A stretch of 64,000 nucleotides of DNA, taken from assembly GCA_963752755.1 (NCBI GenBank), contig CAVVZJ010000008.1, positions 84,236 to 148,235 on the forward strand, in the 5' to 3' direction. How positions within the stretch are numbered: the first letter of the stretch is position 1; each line of letters starts with the position of its first letter. Source of the DNA: CAVVZJ01 sp963752755 (lineage in GTDB: Bacteria > Planctomycetota > Planctomycetia > Isosphaerales > Isosphaeraceae). The notes under the pieces are model-generated. The model saw only the letters and a list, made by a program, of their open reading frames with translations, was not told where the DNA came from and made no database searches. Both the position numbers and the translations under genes were made by a program. Positions 46,120-55,720 of this stretch are shown here, one piece after another.

Positions 46120-47307
46120 TCAACCTCCAACAACCCAGAGGCTCCCGATTCCCGAGGGCGGCTCAGCGCGTCCCGGCCGTCGTCGCCGCGCGGCGACGAC
46201 CAGCAAACCGACCAGCCCGAGGCCACACAGCACCATCGCCGACGGCTCGGGCACGGCCAGCGGCGTCAGCAGGAAGGCATGGCTCTGGCCGTTCGGGTTG
46301 ATGCCGTAGCCGACGACCTGGCCGGCGTCGTTGATGCCGTAGGCCCCCTCAAGAGTCCATCCCGGGCTGGCCGGGATCAGGTCGTTCAGGTCGTGCATCG
46401 CGCCCCCACTGTACAGGAACGCGTGAAGGACCGAGCTGCCCGGCTTCTGGGAGTAGCCGACGACCTGGCCGGCGTTGTTGATGCCGTAGGCGTAGCTGAC
46501 CCGGCCCCCCAGGGTGCCGAGGTCGCGCAACGTGCCCCCGCTGTCCAGAAACGCGTGCAGCTCCGTGTCGCCCGGAAGCCGCGCGGCCCCGACGATCTGG
46601 CCGGCGTCGTTGATGCCGCGGGCATAGCTGTCCGTTCCCCCCAGGGTGCCGAGGTCCTGCACCGAACCCCCGCTGTACAGGATCGCGTGAATCACCAAGC
46701 TATCCGGTTTTTGAGCGTCCCCGACGACCTGGCCGACGTCGTTGATGCCGTAGGCGTAGCTGGCCATCCCCCCCAGGGTGTCAAGGTTCTGGATCGAACC
46801 TCCGCTGTCCAGGAAGGCGTGAGACGACGTGTCGCCCGTGTCGGACGCGATCCCGACGACCTGGCCGGCATCGTTGATGCCGTGGGCGTGGCTGGCCGCC
46901 CCGCCCGGGTTGCCGAGGTCGTGGATCGAACCCCCGCTGTACAGGAACGCATGAAACGCCCGGTTGCCCGTGGCGGACGCGATCCCGACGACCTGGCCGG
47001 CGTCGTTGATGCCGTAGGCGGCGCTGTTCGTCCCCCCCAGGGTGCCGAGGTCGTGCAACGTGCCCCCGCTGTACAGGAACGCGTGAGACGCCCTGTCGCC
47101 CGGGAGATTGGCTTTCCCGATGACCTGACCGGCGTTGTTGATGCCGAAGGCGGAGCTGGCCACGCCCCCGAGCGTGCCGAGGTCGGTGACGTTGTAGTAT
47201 TCCGCCCGCGCCGGAACGCACAGCACCATCAGACTCAGCGATCCGACCGCGATGAACCGCATCGCCTCGGGCGCGGACCGCCATGCCGGGACCCGGAAAC
47301 GGTTCAT
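46120..47307 (-). CDS. HAF-repeat PEP-CTERM surface protein 2
   Basis: 395 residues from MNRFRVPAWRSAPEAMRFIA (GGAGGTG upstream). Signal sequence FIAVGSLSLMVLCVPARA, then HAF repeats such as HAFLYSGGTLHDLGTLGGTN and YGINDAGQVVGIAS, and a C-terminal VPEPSAMVLCGLGLVGLLVVAARRRRPG. After the Arg cluster about 15 extra residues follow (EPPSGIGSLWVVGG), unusual for a PEP-CTERM tail. Its repeats differ from those of the neighbour in length and in hydrophobic insertions, as expected for a diverging tandem duplicate. Confidence 0.92.
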   Translation of the reverse strand: MNRFRVPAWRSAPEAMRFIAVGSLSLMVLCVPARAEYYNVTDLGTLGGVASSAFGINNAGQVIGKANLPGDRASHAFLYSGGTLHDLGTLGGTNSAAYGINDAGQVVGIASATGNRAFHAFLYSGGSIHDLGNPGGAASHAHGINDAGQVVGIASDTGDTSSHAFLDSGGSIQNLDTLGGMASYAYGINDVGQVVGDAQKPDSLVIHAILYSGGSVQDLGTLGGTDSYARGINDAGQIVGAARLPGDTELHAFLDSGGTLRDLGTLGGRVSYAYGINNAGQVVGYSQKPGSSVLHAFLYSGGAMHDLNDLIPASPGWTLEGAYGINDAGQVVGYGINPNGQSHAFLLTPLAVPEPSAMVLCGLGLVGLLVVAARRRRPGRAEPPSGIGSLWVVGG

Positions 47308-47943
47308 CTTCGACACCTCCTCGCTCGCGGTTGAGGATACGCCGACAGGGGTGGGGGCGTCGGCGCCAGCCCCAAATAAAACGAGGAGGTGCATAGCGGG
47401 GCTCTCTTCGCCACGACGGCGTGCCCAAGACGAGCACGCCGTCGTGGTTGATCCATTAGAAACGATAGATCTGTTCCATGTCAACCTTCAACACCCCTTT
47501 CTCCATGCACCGTTGGGGCGCGGCCGGGAAACCATGTTGATTCTGGCGATTGTGATGATTGCGATGCGCGGCCAGGATTGCCATGATCGGACGGTGCGAC
47601 GGTCGGCCACCCGCTTCACCCGCGTCGCCTGATCTTCGGTCATCGAGGAGGCCCACCCTCGCCCCGGGGCGGACAACCCAAGGGCTCCCGACACGCCTCA
47701 GCCGGGGGTCTCGTGCGGCGGGCCAGCGATCCCGGCGGCTCGCAACGGCCCCGGCCAGGGCCCCTCGGGCAGGTAACCGGCCTCGATGGCCTGACCCTCG
47801 CTGGGCGGCAACGACGACCTCCAGGCCCCCCAGGTTTGAGATTTGTTTTTATTTATAAATTTACTAATTTACTTAATTGCAAACCCCGTGCCGAGGGCGA
47901 TTCGGAAGCCGGCCGGATTGCGAACGGGCGACGGGGGCGGGGG
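47308..47943. other. Intergenic region, promoter of HAF-repeat gene likely
   Basis: About 640 bases with no supported gene. The segment 47520-47580 and the AT-rich patch at 47835-47885 (TTTTTATTTATAAATTTACT) are the only low-GC parts. The latter lies just after the end of the GT4 gene and is probably a terminator or transcription boundary, though no stem-loop is evident. Confidence 0.45.
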
Positions 47944-49189
47944 CTAGCCGGGGGCCTCGGTGACCGCGGCGCGGTAGAGGTCGGCGAGCTGGGCGGCGTG
48001 GGTGGTCCAGCGGTAGCGGTCGGCCCAGGCGAGGCCGGCCCGGCGGGGCGGTCGGGGCCGTCGCGGCGGGTCGGGTCGAGCAGGGCCAGGGCGGCCTCGG
48101 ACCAGGCGTCGGCGTCGCCGACGGGGGCGTAGGAGGCCGCGGCGCCGCCGACCTCGCGGAGCACTGGGATGTCGCTGGCCAGCACCGGCGTGCCGCAGGC
48201 CAGGGCCTCGGCGACCGGCAGGCCGAAGCCCTCGGCGTCGCTCGGCTGGAAGGCCAGGGCGGCCCGGCGATAGACGGCCGCCAGCGTGGCGCGGTCGGCC
48301 GGATCGCGGGGAGAAGAAGGGAGCGTGGCGATCGCGTCGGCCACGCCCAGCCCGGCGGCCAGGCGGCCCTGGTCGGGGGTCAGGGCGCCGCCGACCTTGA
48401 TCAGGCGGGCCTTCGGGCAAGGCGCGGCGGACCCCGGCGAAGGCGTCGGAGCAAGACGTCGATCCGCTTGCGGGGGATGTTCGAGCCGACGTGCAGGAGG
48501 TCAGGCCGGCGTCGGGGCCGTCGCGGCGCGGGCCGAGCAGGGCGTCGGCGCGGGCGTCGGCCTCGGGGTCGGGGTCGGGGGTGCACTCGGGGTGGACGGC
48601 CAGGTAGACGACGTGAGCCGCTCGGGCGGCAGGAGGCCGTGGGCGAGGATGGCGTCGCGGGTCGCCTCACTGTCGCAGGCGACGGCGGCGGCCTGGCGGA
48701 ACCCGTCGAGGATGCGGCGGGTCATCGCCCGGAACCAGGCGGGCCGCGGCTCGCGGGCGGGTTCGAGCACGCAGCGGAAGGTGTCGAGGTCGTGGCAGGT
48801 CACGACCGCGCGGCCGGGCGGCAGATGGTGGACGAGCTGGCTGTAGCTGTGATCGACCAGGTGGTAGAGGTCGAACGTCCCGGCGCGGACGAGCCGGGCG
48901 AGCCGTCGGGGGTAGTCCCAGAACCGGTTGAGCAGGCGGTCGGCGTTGCGGGCGAAGCCGCGCCGGCCGAGCCCCGGCAGCCTGGCGGCACGGGCCGGAA
49001 CGGCGGGCAGATCCGGGTGGGGGCGATCGCGTCGGCGTGGCCGGCCTGGAGGTGGGTCAGGACCATCTCGCCGACGAGGTCCATGCTCGGCCAGTGCTCC
49101 TCGCGGTAGTCGCAGACGAGGGCCAGGCGGATCGGTTGGGGAGGCGTCGCGGTCGCGGCCGGGACGGGCGTCGGGATCGTGGCACTCAT
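47944..49189 (-). pseudogene. Glycosyltransferase family 4, several frame changes
   Basis: Starts MSATIPTPVPAATATPPQPI, then RLALVCDYREEHWPSMDLVGEM. After shifts it continues DRLLNRFWDYPRRLARLVRA, YHLVDHSYSQLVHHLPPGRA, VVTCHDLDTFRCVLEP, LLHVGSNIPRKRIDVLL, LAFQPSDAEGFGLPVAEALACGTPVLASDIPVLREV and ends LADLYRAAVTEAPG. These are GT4 mannosyltransferase-like motifs in the correct order. About six frame changes fall near 49000, 48620, 48540, 48430, 48395 and 48040, none with an intervening stop. The ATG overlaps the flippase stop (ATGA). Confidence 0.75.
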
Positions 49190-50828
49190 GGGCGGGGTTC
49201 CTCGGCGGGGGGCCCGTCCGACGTCGGGTGAGTCGTCGCATCGCGACGGCGAACCGGCCAGGCCGCGAGGAGGCGGGCCCGCCAGAGGGCGCGGTCGGCC
49301 CTGTTAAGCAGGAACAACGCGCCGATCGCCAGCATCGCCAGGCCGGACAGAGCCATCGCGACGAGCACCAGGGCAAGGTTGGCCGGGGGGAAGCGTCGGG
49401 CGATCCACCAGAGCGCCAGCCCGGCCGGCAGGCTCAGGGCGACCGGCCCGGCGACGGCCCGCGCCAGGCCGGCCGTCGGCGTGCCGAAGTCGCGATGGAG
49501 CATCCAGGGCAAGGCCCAGAGCTGGATCGAGACCAGGGCCGTGAACGAGCCCAGCAAGGGGCCGGCGGTCAGGCCGAGGGCGCGGGTCAGGGTGACGCTG
49601 GCCGCCAGGTTCAGCGCCGCCGAGAGCAGGAGCGGCACGACCACCCGGCCGGCCCGGCCGGTCCCGGTGAAGCACCAGGCCCAGAGGGTCGTGACCGGCA
49701 CGAGGTAGGCGTTGGCCGCGGCGACCAGGATCACCAGCGGGCCGCCGTCGTGCGCGGGGGTGTCCCAGAGGGCGATGAACCGCTCGTTGTAGGCGACGAT
49801 CGGCACCAGCGCCGCGCCGGCGAGCAGGCCGACCAGCCGGGTCAGCTCGACCAATCGGCGGTTGAACAGGGCCTGTTCGCCGCGGGCGTGCAGCTCGGCC
49901 AGGCCGGCCCAGACGGCCGAGCCGATGCCCAGGAGCTGGACCTGCACCGGCTGGGTCAGGCGCTGGGTGACGTAGAGGATCGTCACCCGCGCCGGGCCGA
50001 GGACCGTGCCCAGGACGATGGCGTCGGTCATGTAGCTGACCCGGCCGCCGAGGTCCAGGGCGAAGGCCGGCGGGCCGATCCGCTTGAGCCGGGCCAGGAC
50101 CCGGCGGTCGAGCCGGCCGCGGCCGAGGCCCGCCAGCAGGTCCGGCCGCGACCGCAACGCCAGCACGCCCAGCCAGATGTTCGTCACGGCCAGGCCGGCG
50201 AGGATCGCCAGCACCTGCCCGCTGACGCCCCGGCCGGCGCGGGCCAGGACCAGGCTCAGCGTCACGGTCACGACCGCCTGGACCGTCAGCAAGAGGTTGA
50301 TCACGTAGCCCCGCTGGCCGGCCTCGGTCAAAACGCGGATCGGCGCCAGGGCCAGCGCGGGGAAGGCCAAAAGGTTCAGGGCCCAGGCCAGCCGGAGGTC
50401 GCCGAGGTGCTCGGCTTCGAGCCCGAAGAGGCGGCCCAGCCAGGGCAACAGGGCCAGGGCCACGGCCGCCGCCGCCGCGGCCAGGCCGAGGTAGAGCCAG
50501 GTGCCGGTGGCGACCGTGGCCCGAAGGGTCCGCTCGTCGCCCCGGCCGAGGGCGCGGACCAGCAAGGGGGCCAGGGCCCCCCGCAGGCCGTTCTCCAGCA
50601 GGACGAGGTAGCCGGAGTACTCCAGGAGCATCCGGACCGCGCCGAACTTCACCTCGCCCAGCCAGGCGACGAGCAAGGGGGTGCTGAACAGGGCGACGCT
50701 CAGGGTCACGGCCGCGTAGAGCAGGCTGCTGGCGTAGTTCCAGACCGCCCGTCGGCTCCGCGGCCCGGCTCGGGGGCCTCCGGGCGGACGTCGCCCCGGG
50801 CGGCGCCCCGGGTGGCCGCGGCCGTCAT
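49186..50828 (-). pseudogene. Oligosaccharide flippase (Wzx/MATE-like), one frame change
   Basis: From ATG 50828 (overlapping the O-antigen ligase stop, ATGA) the first about 25 residues are hydrophilic. A frame change near 50750 leads into RRAVWNYASSLLYAAVTLSV, and some twelve to fourteen membrane helices follow (LLYAAVTLSVALFSTPLLVAWL, GTWLYLGLAAAAAAVALALL, LLSAALNLAASVTLTRALGL). This is the Polysacc_synt/MVF fold. It should move undecaprenyl-linked repeat units across the inner membrane. The final about 40 residues are Arg-rich and cytoplasmic. Coupled to the GT4 gene downstream. Confidence 0.85.
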
Positions 50829-52231
50829 CGGCGGCTCCCCGCCGCCAGGGGCCCGGCGGCGACCGTGGCGGCGCGACGGCCCGCGGCGGCGCGACGGCCC
50901 GCCGCCCCGTGCAACGCCCCCAGGATCGTCCAGAACTGGATCCCCACCGGGCCGATGAACGGCATCGACGACAGGCAGGCCGCCAGCACGCTCAGGCCGA
51001 TGGCGCAGATGACCATCGCCAGGTTCGCCAGCTCGACGTCGCGTGACTTCAGGGCCAGCCGGACCGTCGCCAGCATGGCCGCGGCGATCCCCATCGAGTA
51101 GGCGAAGAGCAGCGGGATGCCCCCGTCGAAGACCCAGGCCGACGGCTGGATCTCGCTCCAGAGCGGCGGCCGCGACCGGTTGCCGAAGTAGTGGTACATC
51201 ATGCCCCAGCGGCCCAGACCGGCCCCCAGCGGGTAGTCCCAGATATACTCCTTGAAGGTCGCGTCGAGGAAGACGCCCCGGTTCTGGTAGAACGTCTTGC
51301 TGGTCGATCCCTCGATCAGGGTCAGGAACCGCCGGACGACCACCGCGCCGCCCGAGCGGACCACCCAGGCCACCGAGCCGGCGCAGATCAGGCCGCCGAC
51401 GGCCAGGATCTGCGAGAGCCGGCGGTAGTCGCGACGCAGGGCCAGCATCACCGCCATCTGGATCAGGCCGACCAGGATCAGCACCAGCGCCGAGCGGACC
51501 TGGCTGAAGTACACGACCGCCATGCCCGCCAGGCCGAGCGCGAGGCAGGCCAGCCGCTTCCGGCGGCCGATCGGCCGGAGCGTCCAGGCCACGCCGATCA
51601 GGCAGGTATACATCCCCGCCAGACAGGCGCCGCCGGGCGCGTCGGTCAGGCCGCAAGGCCGGAGCACCTGCCGGCCGTCGGCCGTGGTGTAGGAGAGCTG
51701 CTGGAGGATGTTCCCGCCCACCAGCTCGGTCACCATCATCGCCGGCGGGTCGAACTGGCCGGGCCGGTAATACTGCAAGATCCCGACGATGGTGCTGGCG
51801 GCATTGCAGACGAGCATGAGCGTCAAGAGCCGCGTGACCCGCGGCGTCGAGGTCGCCAGCACCGGGGCCCAGAAGACCGGCGAGAGGATCGCCAGGTTGA
51901 GCATCGCCGAGGCCAGTCCCGCGGTCGGCGAGTTGGTCTCCGGGTGCACCAGCATCAGCAGCAGCCAGCCGGCGCAGAAGGTCAGCCAGGGGCTCGCCGC
52001 GAACCGGCCAACGGCCCGTCGGCCCGAGGCGGACACGAACACCCACGCCGCCAAGGCCAGGCCGAACGAGGCGACCCGCAGCAGGAACCGGACCTTGACC
52101 AGGCCCGGCACGAACAGCAAGGCCGGGAAGAGCGTCTGCCCGACGACCACCCACTCCAGCCAGCCCCAGGGCATCTTCGTGCGCGGGGCGGGGCGACGGC
52201 GGGCCTGGGGGGCGGGCGAGGGTGGCCTCAT
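50825..52231 (-). CDS. O-antigen ligase/polymerase family membrane protein
   Basis: About 468 residues, ten or more membrane helices (LLRVASFGLALAAWVFVSAS, FFAGWLLLMLV-like, LALGLAGMAVVYFSQVRSAL). A large periplasmic loop before the C-terminal helices carries TFKEYIWDYPLGAGLGRWG, where the WaaL/Wzy-type G-x-G segment and basic residues are expected. NRGVFLDATFKE is the family's helical entry. It should polymerise or ligate polysaccharide units. Start at MRPPSPAPQ (52231); longer starts exist. First gene of a three-gene operon with the flippase and GT4. Confidence 0.85.
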   Translation of the reverse strand: MRPPSPAPQARRRPAPRTKMPWGWLEWVVVGQTLFPALLFVPGLVKVRFLLRVASFGLALAAWVFVSASGRRAVGRFAASPWLTFCAGWLLLMLVHPETNSPTAGLASAMLNLAILSPVFWAPVLATSTPRVTRLLTLMLVCNAASTIVGILQYYRPGQFDPPAMMVTELVGGNILQQLSYTTADGRQVLRPCGLTDAPGGACLAGMYTCLIGVAWTLRPIGRRKRLACLALGLAGMAVVYFSQVRSALVLILVGLIQMAVMLALRRDYRRLSQILAVGGLICAGSVAWVVRSGGAVVVRRFLTLIEGSTSKTFYQNRGVFLDATFKEYIWDYPLGAGLGRWGMMYHYFGNRSRPPLWSEIQPSAWVFDGGIPLLFAYSMGIAAAMLATVRLALKSRDVELANLAMVICAIGLSVLAACLSSMPFIGPVGIQFWTILGALHGAAGRRAAAGRRAATVAAGPLAAGSRR

Positions 52232-52580
52232 CGCGCGGTCCTCGTCGAGGGGCTCACGTCGGGCGGGCGCGGAGTGTTGACGGGCCGGCATCCGTTCCGG
52301 ACGTCTCCAGGGCCGGAGCGGGCCTCGGCGGCGAGGCCGATCGTCCGGAGTCACTGTATCAGGCGGGGGCCTCGCCTTTCAACGTGAAGTCGGCGGCTTG
52401 TTCCCCGATAGCGACATCGCCTCGGTGGTCCCGGAAGGCCCGCGCGGGAACGCGGCCGTCGCCGCGGCGCCGTCCCCGAGCGGTCGGCCGGTGCCTCCAA
52501 CCCATCCACCCACCCCTTCGCGGCCCGGTCCAGACCCCGTTGCCACTCCCAAGCGGGGTCATCATCATGGAGGGCCCGCG

Positions 52581-52796
52581 ATGAAACGGATTTCTCTCGG
52601 CGACCAGGTCAGCTTCCAGACGAACACCGGCCGGACCACCACCGGCACCGTGGTGGACCTCATCACCGAGTGCCGGCAGCCGACGATGGTCCTGATCGAG
52701 CGCCTCGACGGCGGCCACGCCATCCGGCTCGAAAACGAGGTCCAGGGGCTCGGCTCCGAGGTCGAGCCGCCCGCGGCCGTCCCGGCCCTGGCGTGA
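52581..52796 (+). CDS. Small conserved beta-barrel-like protein (right-arm copy)
   Basis: 71 residues, MKRISLGDQVSFQTNTGRTT, TGTVVDLITECRQPTMVLIE, AIRLENEVQGLGSEV. It differs from the left-arm copy by only a few residues (for instance R to C, V to G). The same GGAGGGC precedes the ATG. Function unknown; the two copies diverge less than the non-coding parts around them, which would fit purifying selection, though I could not measure it. Confidence 0.65.
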   Translation: MKRISLGDQVSFQTNTGRTTTGTVVDLITECRQPTMVLIERLDGGHAIRLENEVQGLGSEVEPPAAVPALA

Positions 52797-53756
52797 GCCC
52801 GGTGGCCGCGCCTTTTGAGCGGCGGCCGGCGTCCGCGCGGGGCCGCCCTCGGTCATTGCGTTCGCGACTTGCCAAAGAACCGCGGGCCGACACCTCCTTC
52901 GCCCGGCCCCGGGCGGAGTCGTCCGGCCCGCGCGCTCATTCACTATCTCTAAGATAGCACCTGTTCAGCCATCTCCTATGGGATCGCCTGGAAGAGTGGA
53001 CTTTTCCGGGTGAGCCGCCCGGAATGAGCCGTGATCCAGACGGTTCCGGATCAGCCGGCGCGGGCGGCTCTGAGCCGGGGTGCTGTTGGGGGCGCGCTTT
53101 GCACCTCAAAGCGGCGAATCGCAAGTCCTGGACTTCACGGCCGTAACGGCTCGCAATCGTGACAGTGTGACGTTCGTTCGGCGTCGGGGACGCGGTCCGC
53201 CGTCGCGTCCTCGAAGGCGGTCCCGGCGTTGGATTCGCGGCCGGACCGGCGACCCGAGGGTGGGGAAGGCGGGCCGTTCTGGTTACTCAGAAAATAGGCC
53301 GTGCCGCTGAACCCATGTCGCCCAGAACCTCCATTTTCATGGGGTCGGGTGATCGGTCCGCCGATCATGACTGTTCGATGGCCAAGGAACAGGGGCGTCG
53401 GGGTGTCCAGGGACACCGACCAGAGGGCATGGAATATTATAGCACATGCCGGGCGTCCTGGCCGGGTTTGCCGGCCCGAAAGTGGGATACACCCCAAATT
53501 GTCCAAACAACGCAATTTGTGGAATTTGCGTCAAAAATCAGCGATGTCCCCAATCGTGTGCCAGCGATGTCCCCAATCGTGTGCGTCAAAAATCAGCGAT
53601 GTCCCCAATCGTGTTCCCAGGGAATGACCCCTCCCGGTGAACTCAGGATTCGAGACATCCCAAATTGTACAAACAACGGAGCTTTCGCAGCTTACGTCAA
53701 GAATTCGCGATGTCCCCGTTTCCTCCCCCGTTTCCTCCCCCGTTTCCTCCCCTCTT
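52797..53756. other. Non-coding stretch inside the right inverted-duplication arm
   Basis: Nearly one kilobase with no supported gene. It contains the reversed version of 43480-44320, the third dispersed element (TAAGATAGCAC, ending 52960), and between 53528 and 53753 short tandem repeats listed separately. Confidence 0.5.
53528..53753. repeat. Short direct repeats (two kinds)
   Basis: A 32-base unit containing CAGCGATGTCCCCAATCGTG occurs at 53528-53559 and 53583-53614, with a third core copy at 53563. Further on, CCGTTTCCTCCC is repeated three times at 53716-53753. The left arm has only one degenerate copy of the first, so these expanded after the duplication. Confidence 0.7.
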
Positions 53757-54088
53757 GATCTGGGTGCCACCGGTGGTCTCCCGCCCGTGGCATCGGCCGG
53801 CCGGACCTGAGCACTGGTCGAAGACGACCAGTGGCACCCAAATATGGCTACATACCAGTGCCACCCGTCCGGACTGGAAGCAGATGCAGAAAATCGTGAT
53901 CCACGGAATTTTTTTCTTGACAGGCTCGCGGAGCGAACGCAATGACAAAAGGTAGATTATCATGAGCGTGGATCGTGTCTCCTCGGAATCGGTTTTATAA
54001 TGTTGCTTTATATGTGAGTAAAATAATGCATATGCTTATTTCGATTTCAATTTTCATTATGCTTTAGAAGCCCTAACAAAATGAGCCT

Positions 54089-54304
54089 GGTAGTGTTGAC
54101 AATCAAGAATCACAATTTGGGTAATCTGGTTCAAGCTGGCAGACAACTTAGAGCCTCGGGGGCCAAGGACGAAAATGCACCTGTAGTCATCAGATCACCT
54201 CGGGTAGAGTCTGTCTCTTAAGGAGTCCTGATTTGACAAGTGCGTTTGCCGTCTAACAAGCATCCCATCCTCCCCATGTTCCCTGGATGATTGTCAACAC
54301 TACC
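54089..54304. mobile_element. Nested MITE with 17-bp perfect inverted repeats
   Basis: GGTAGTGTTGACAATCA (54089-54105) and its exact complement TGATTGTCAACACTACC (54288-54304) bound 216 bases of much lower GC content than the surroundings and no coding capacity. It lies inside the IS5-type element, touching the transposase stop codon. Confidence 0.75.
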
Positions 54305-55104
54305 TAGAGGAGCTGATTTAGACAGATGATTGAGGTCCCCAGGGTGAGAAACGCTTGATGTATCTTCGACGAGTGGTCCTTCCTCACCCGCAGCCGGCCG
54401 AAGTTGTGCAGCCAGGACAGCGTCCGCTCGCTCACCCAGCGGACCTTGCCCAGCCCGCTGCCGTGCGGCGTCCCGCGGCGAGCGATCCGCGGCCGGATCC
54501 CACGCCGTCGCAACCGTCGGCGGTGCGGGTCGGAGTCGAAACCCCGGTCGCCATACAACGCGCGGGGCCGACGCCGTGGGCGGCCTGGCTTGCCGCGCAC
54601 CGGCGGCACCGCGTCGACCGCCGGCTCCAACCCTTTGACATCCGGGGTATTGGCCGCCGTGTGGATCGTCGCGAGCGGGGTGCCCTCGGCGTCGGTCACG
54701 ACGAAGTGCTTGCTGCCCTTCTTTCGCCGGTCTACCGGGCTCGGGCCGGTCTTCTCACCGCCGCCTCGGGCGCGGACATGCGCGCTGTCGATCGTCGCCC
54801 GCGACCAGTCGATCTTGCCGGCGTACTCCAATTCGGCCAGCAGCAGTCCGTGGAGCCGCTGCCAGACCCCGGCCTCGGTCCACTCGGCCAGCCGTCGCCA
54901 GCAGGTCATGCCGCAGCCGCAGCCCATCTCGCGGGGCAGGTCCTCCCAGTTGATGCCCGTCTTGAGCACGAAGAGGATCCCGGTCAGGGCTTGGCGATTG
55001 CCGATCGGCTTGCGGCCGGGGTAGCGGGCGCGACGCGGTTTGGGAGGCGGGAGCAATGGCTCGATCCGGACCCACAACTCGTCAGGCAGCAGCGGCTTGG
55101 CCAT
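54304..55104 (-). CDS. IS5-family transposase
   Basis: 266 residues from MAKPLLPDELWVRIEPLLPP. GILFVLKTGINWEDLPREMG, RATIDSAHVRARGGGEKTGPSPVDRRKKGSKH (first Asp), ALYGDRGFDSDPHRRRL (second Asp) and WVSERTLSWLHNFGRLRVRKD (Glu) form the IS5 DDE core. The C-terminus LTLGTSIICLNQLL ends with TAG right at the nested MITE. Different subgroup from the IS5 element at 26504. Confidence 0.92.
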   Translation of the reverse strand: MAKPLLPDELWVRIEPLLPPPKPRRARYPGRKPIGNRQALTGILFVLKTGINWEDLPREMGCGCGMTCWRRLAEWTEAGVWQRLHGLLLAELEYAGKIDWSRATIDSAHVRARGGGEKTGPSPVDRRKKGSKHFVVTDAEGTPLATIHTAANTPDVKGLEPAVDAVPPVRGKPGRPRRRPRALYGDRGFDSDPHRRRLRRRGIRPRIARRGTPHGSGLGKVRWVSERTLSWLHNFGRLRVRKDHSSKIHQAFLTLGTSIICLNQLL

Positions 55105-55172
55105 GATGCACCTCCATTGGCTCCCACGAGGTGCGAATCCGATACCAGGAACTTCATTCTGTTAGGGCTTCT

Positions 55173-55720
55173 CAAGCATCTGGCGCTTTTTTAAAGGATC
55201 GTGCCGAGGTTTCTGAGGCGTTACACGCGGTCTGGGGATCAGTCGGCAGTCTGGAGTTTATCGAGGATGACACAATCACGTCGTCTTCGGAGCCACACCG
55301 TAAGCACTTTGAGTTTGCCATGCGTGAGGGGGGGAAGTTCGTTCTTGAAGTGGATTCCTTCGATGGAAAGATGGAGCGTTCGATCTACCGTGTCCGCGAG
55401 GACGGTCGGAAGAAGTACAGGCTCTCCGAGGATCGAGCCGGTGCCATCATGGATGTTTTTGTTGATAACGCCCTCTCAACCGAGAAGCATTATCGGGGGA
55501 TGATGTGCGACGCCCTCTGGGCGATCATGCCCGCTGGAAAATTCCTCGACCGGCATCTGGATGAAGGTGCGGAGCTCTTTCTCGACGGTACGGGCGAACA
55601 ACGAGGCGACGTGATGATCCGCATTCGCGATGAAAAACGCGAGATTGAATGTAAGCTGGATCAAAATCATGATTGGCTTCCGCGGGAAGGCCGTGTGACT
55701 CAAAATGGTAGTAGGCGTTC
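55173..55720 (+). pseudogene. Second, truncated copy of the LolA-like gene
   Basis: Reads KDRAEVSEALHAVWGSVGSL, KHFEFAMREGGKFVLEVDSF and IECKLDQNHDWLPREGRVTQNG, almost the same as the gene at 39886-40890 in inverted orientation. Its start was displaced to 54028 by the IS, and one extra T is seen in a T-run near 55190. Homology stops at about 55707, where the toxin-like gene begins, so the last 150 residues and membrane anchor are missing. Confidence 0.85.

Larger units (their letters stand above)
54066..55172. mobile_element. IS5-family insertion sequence in the second LolA-like copy
   Basis: Ends AGAAGCCCTAACAAAATGA and the complement of AGAAGCCCTAACAGAATGA (18 of 19 matching). It separates the start MHMLISISIFIML (54028-54065) from the rest of the LolA-like copy. 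The left-arm copy shows the uninterrupted target (ATTATGCTTCAAGCATC). A target duplication is not clear; one extra T remains on the left. A MITE is nested at 54089-54304. Confidence 0.82.
52452..55707. repeat. Large inverted duplication, right arm
   Basis: Inverted counterpart of 40317-44672. It holds the second MKRISLGDQVSF gene, the promoter-like element (53430s), the uninterrupted ISL3 target (53945-53955) and the first two-thirds of the LolA-like gene. The homology ends at about 55707 in the middle of that gene. An IS5-type element (54066-55172) is unique to this arm. Confidence 0.75.

Noticed and set aside
44799..47307. Regularly spaced repeats, considered as a CRISPR array
   Set aside because: The repeats are translated HAF units in frame with variable linkers, not short palindromic repeats with unique spacers.
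46069..47334. Plus-strand frame opposite HAF-repeat protein 2 with regular repeats
   Set aside because: The periodicity comes from the HAF repeats on the other strand; no signal peptide or family features.
47853..48344. Separate small glycosyltransferase gene
   Set aside because: It is one frame segment of the larger GT4 gene 47944-49189; the preceding and following motifs lie in adjoining frames.
48928..50958. Very long plus-strand open frame (about 670 codons) opposite the flippase gene
   Set aside because: Composition is Gln/Gly/Arg/Pro repeats with no domain. It is the antisense shadow of a membrane protein in high-GC DNA.
51191..52387. Plus-strand frame opposite the O-antigen ligase
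   Set aside because: Same artefact; the minus-strand frame has clear membrane helices and operon overlaps.
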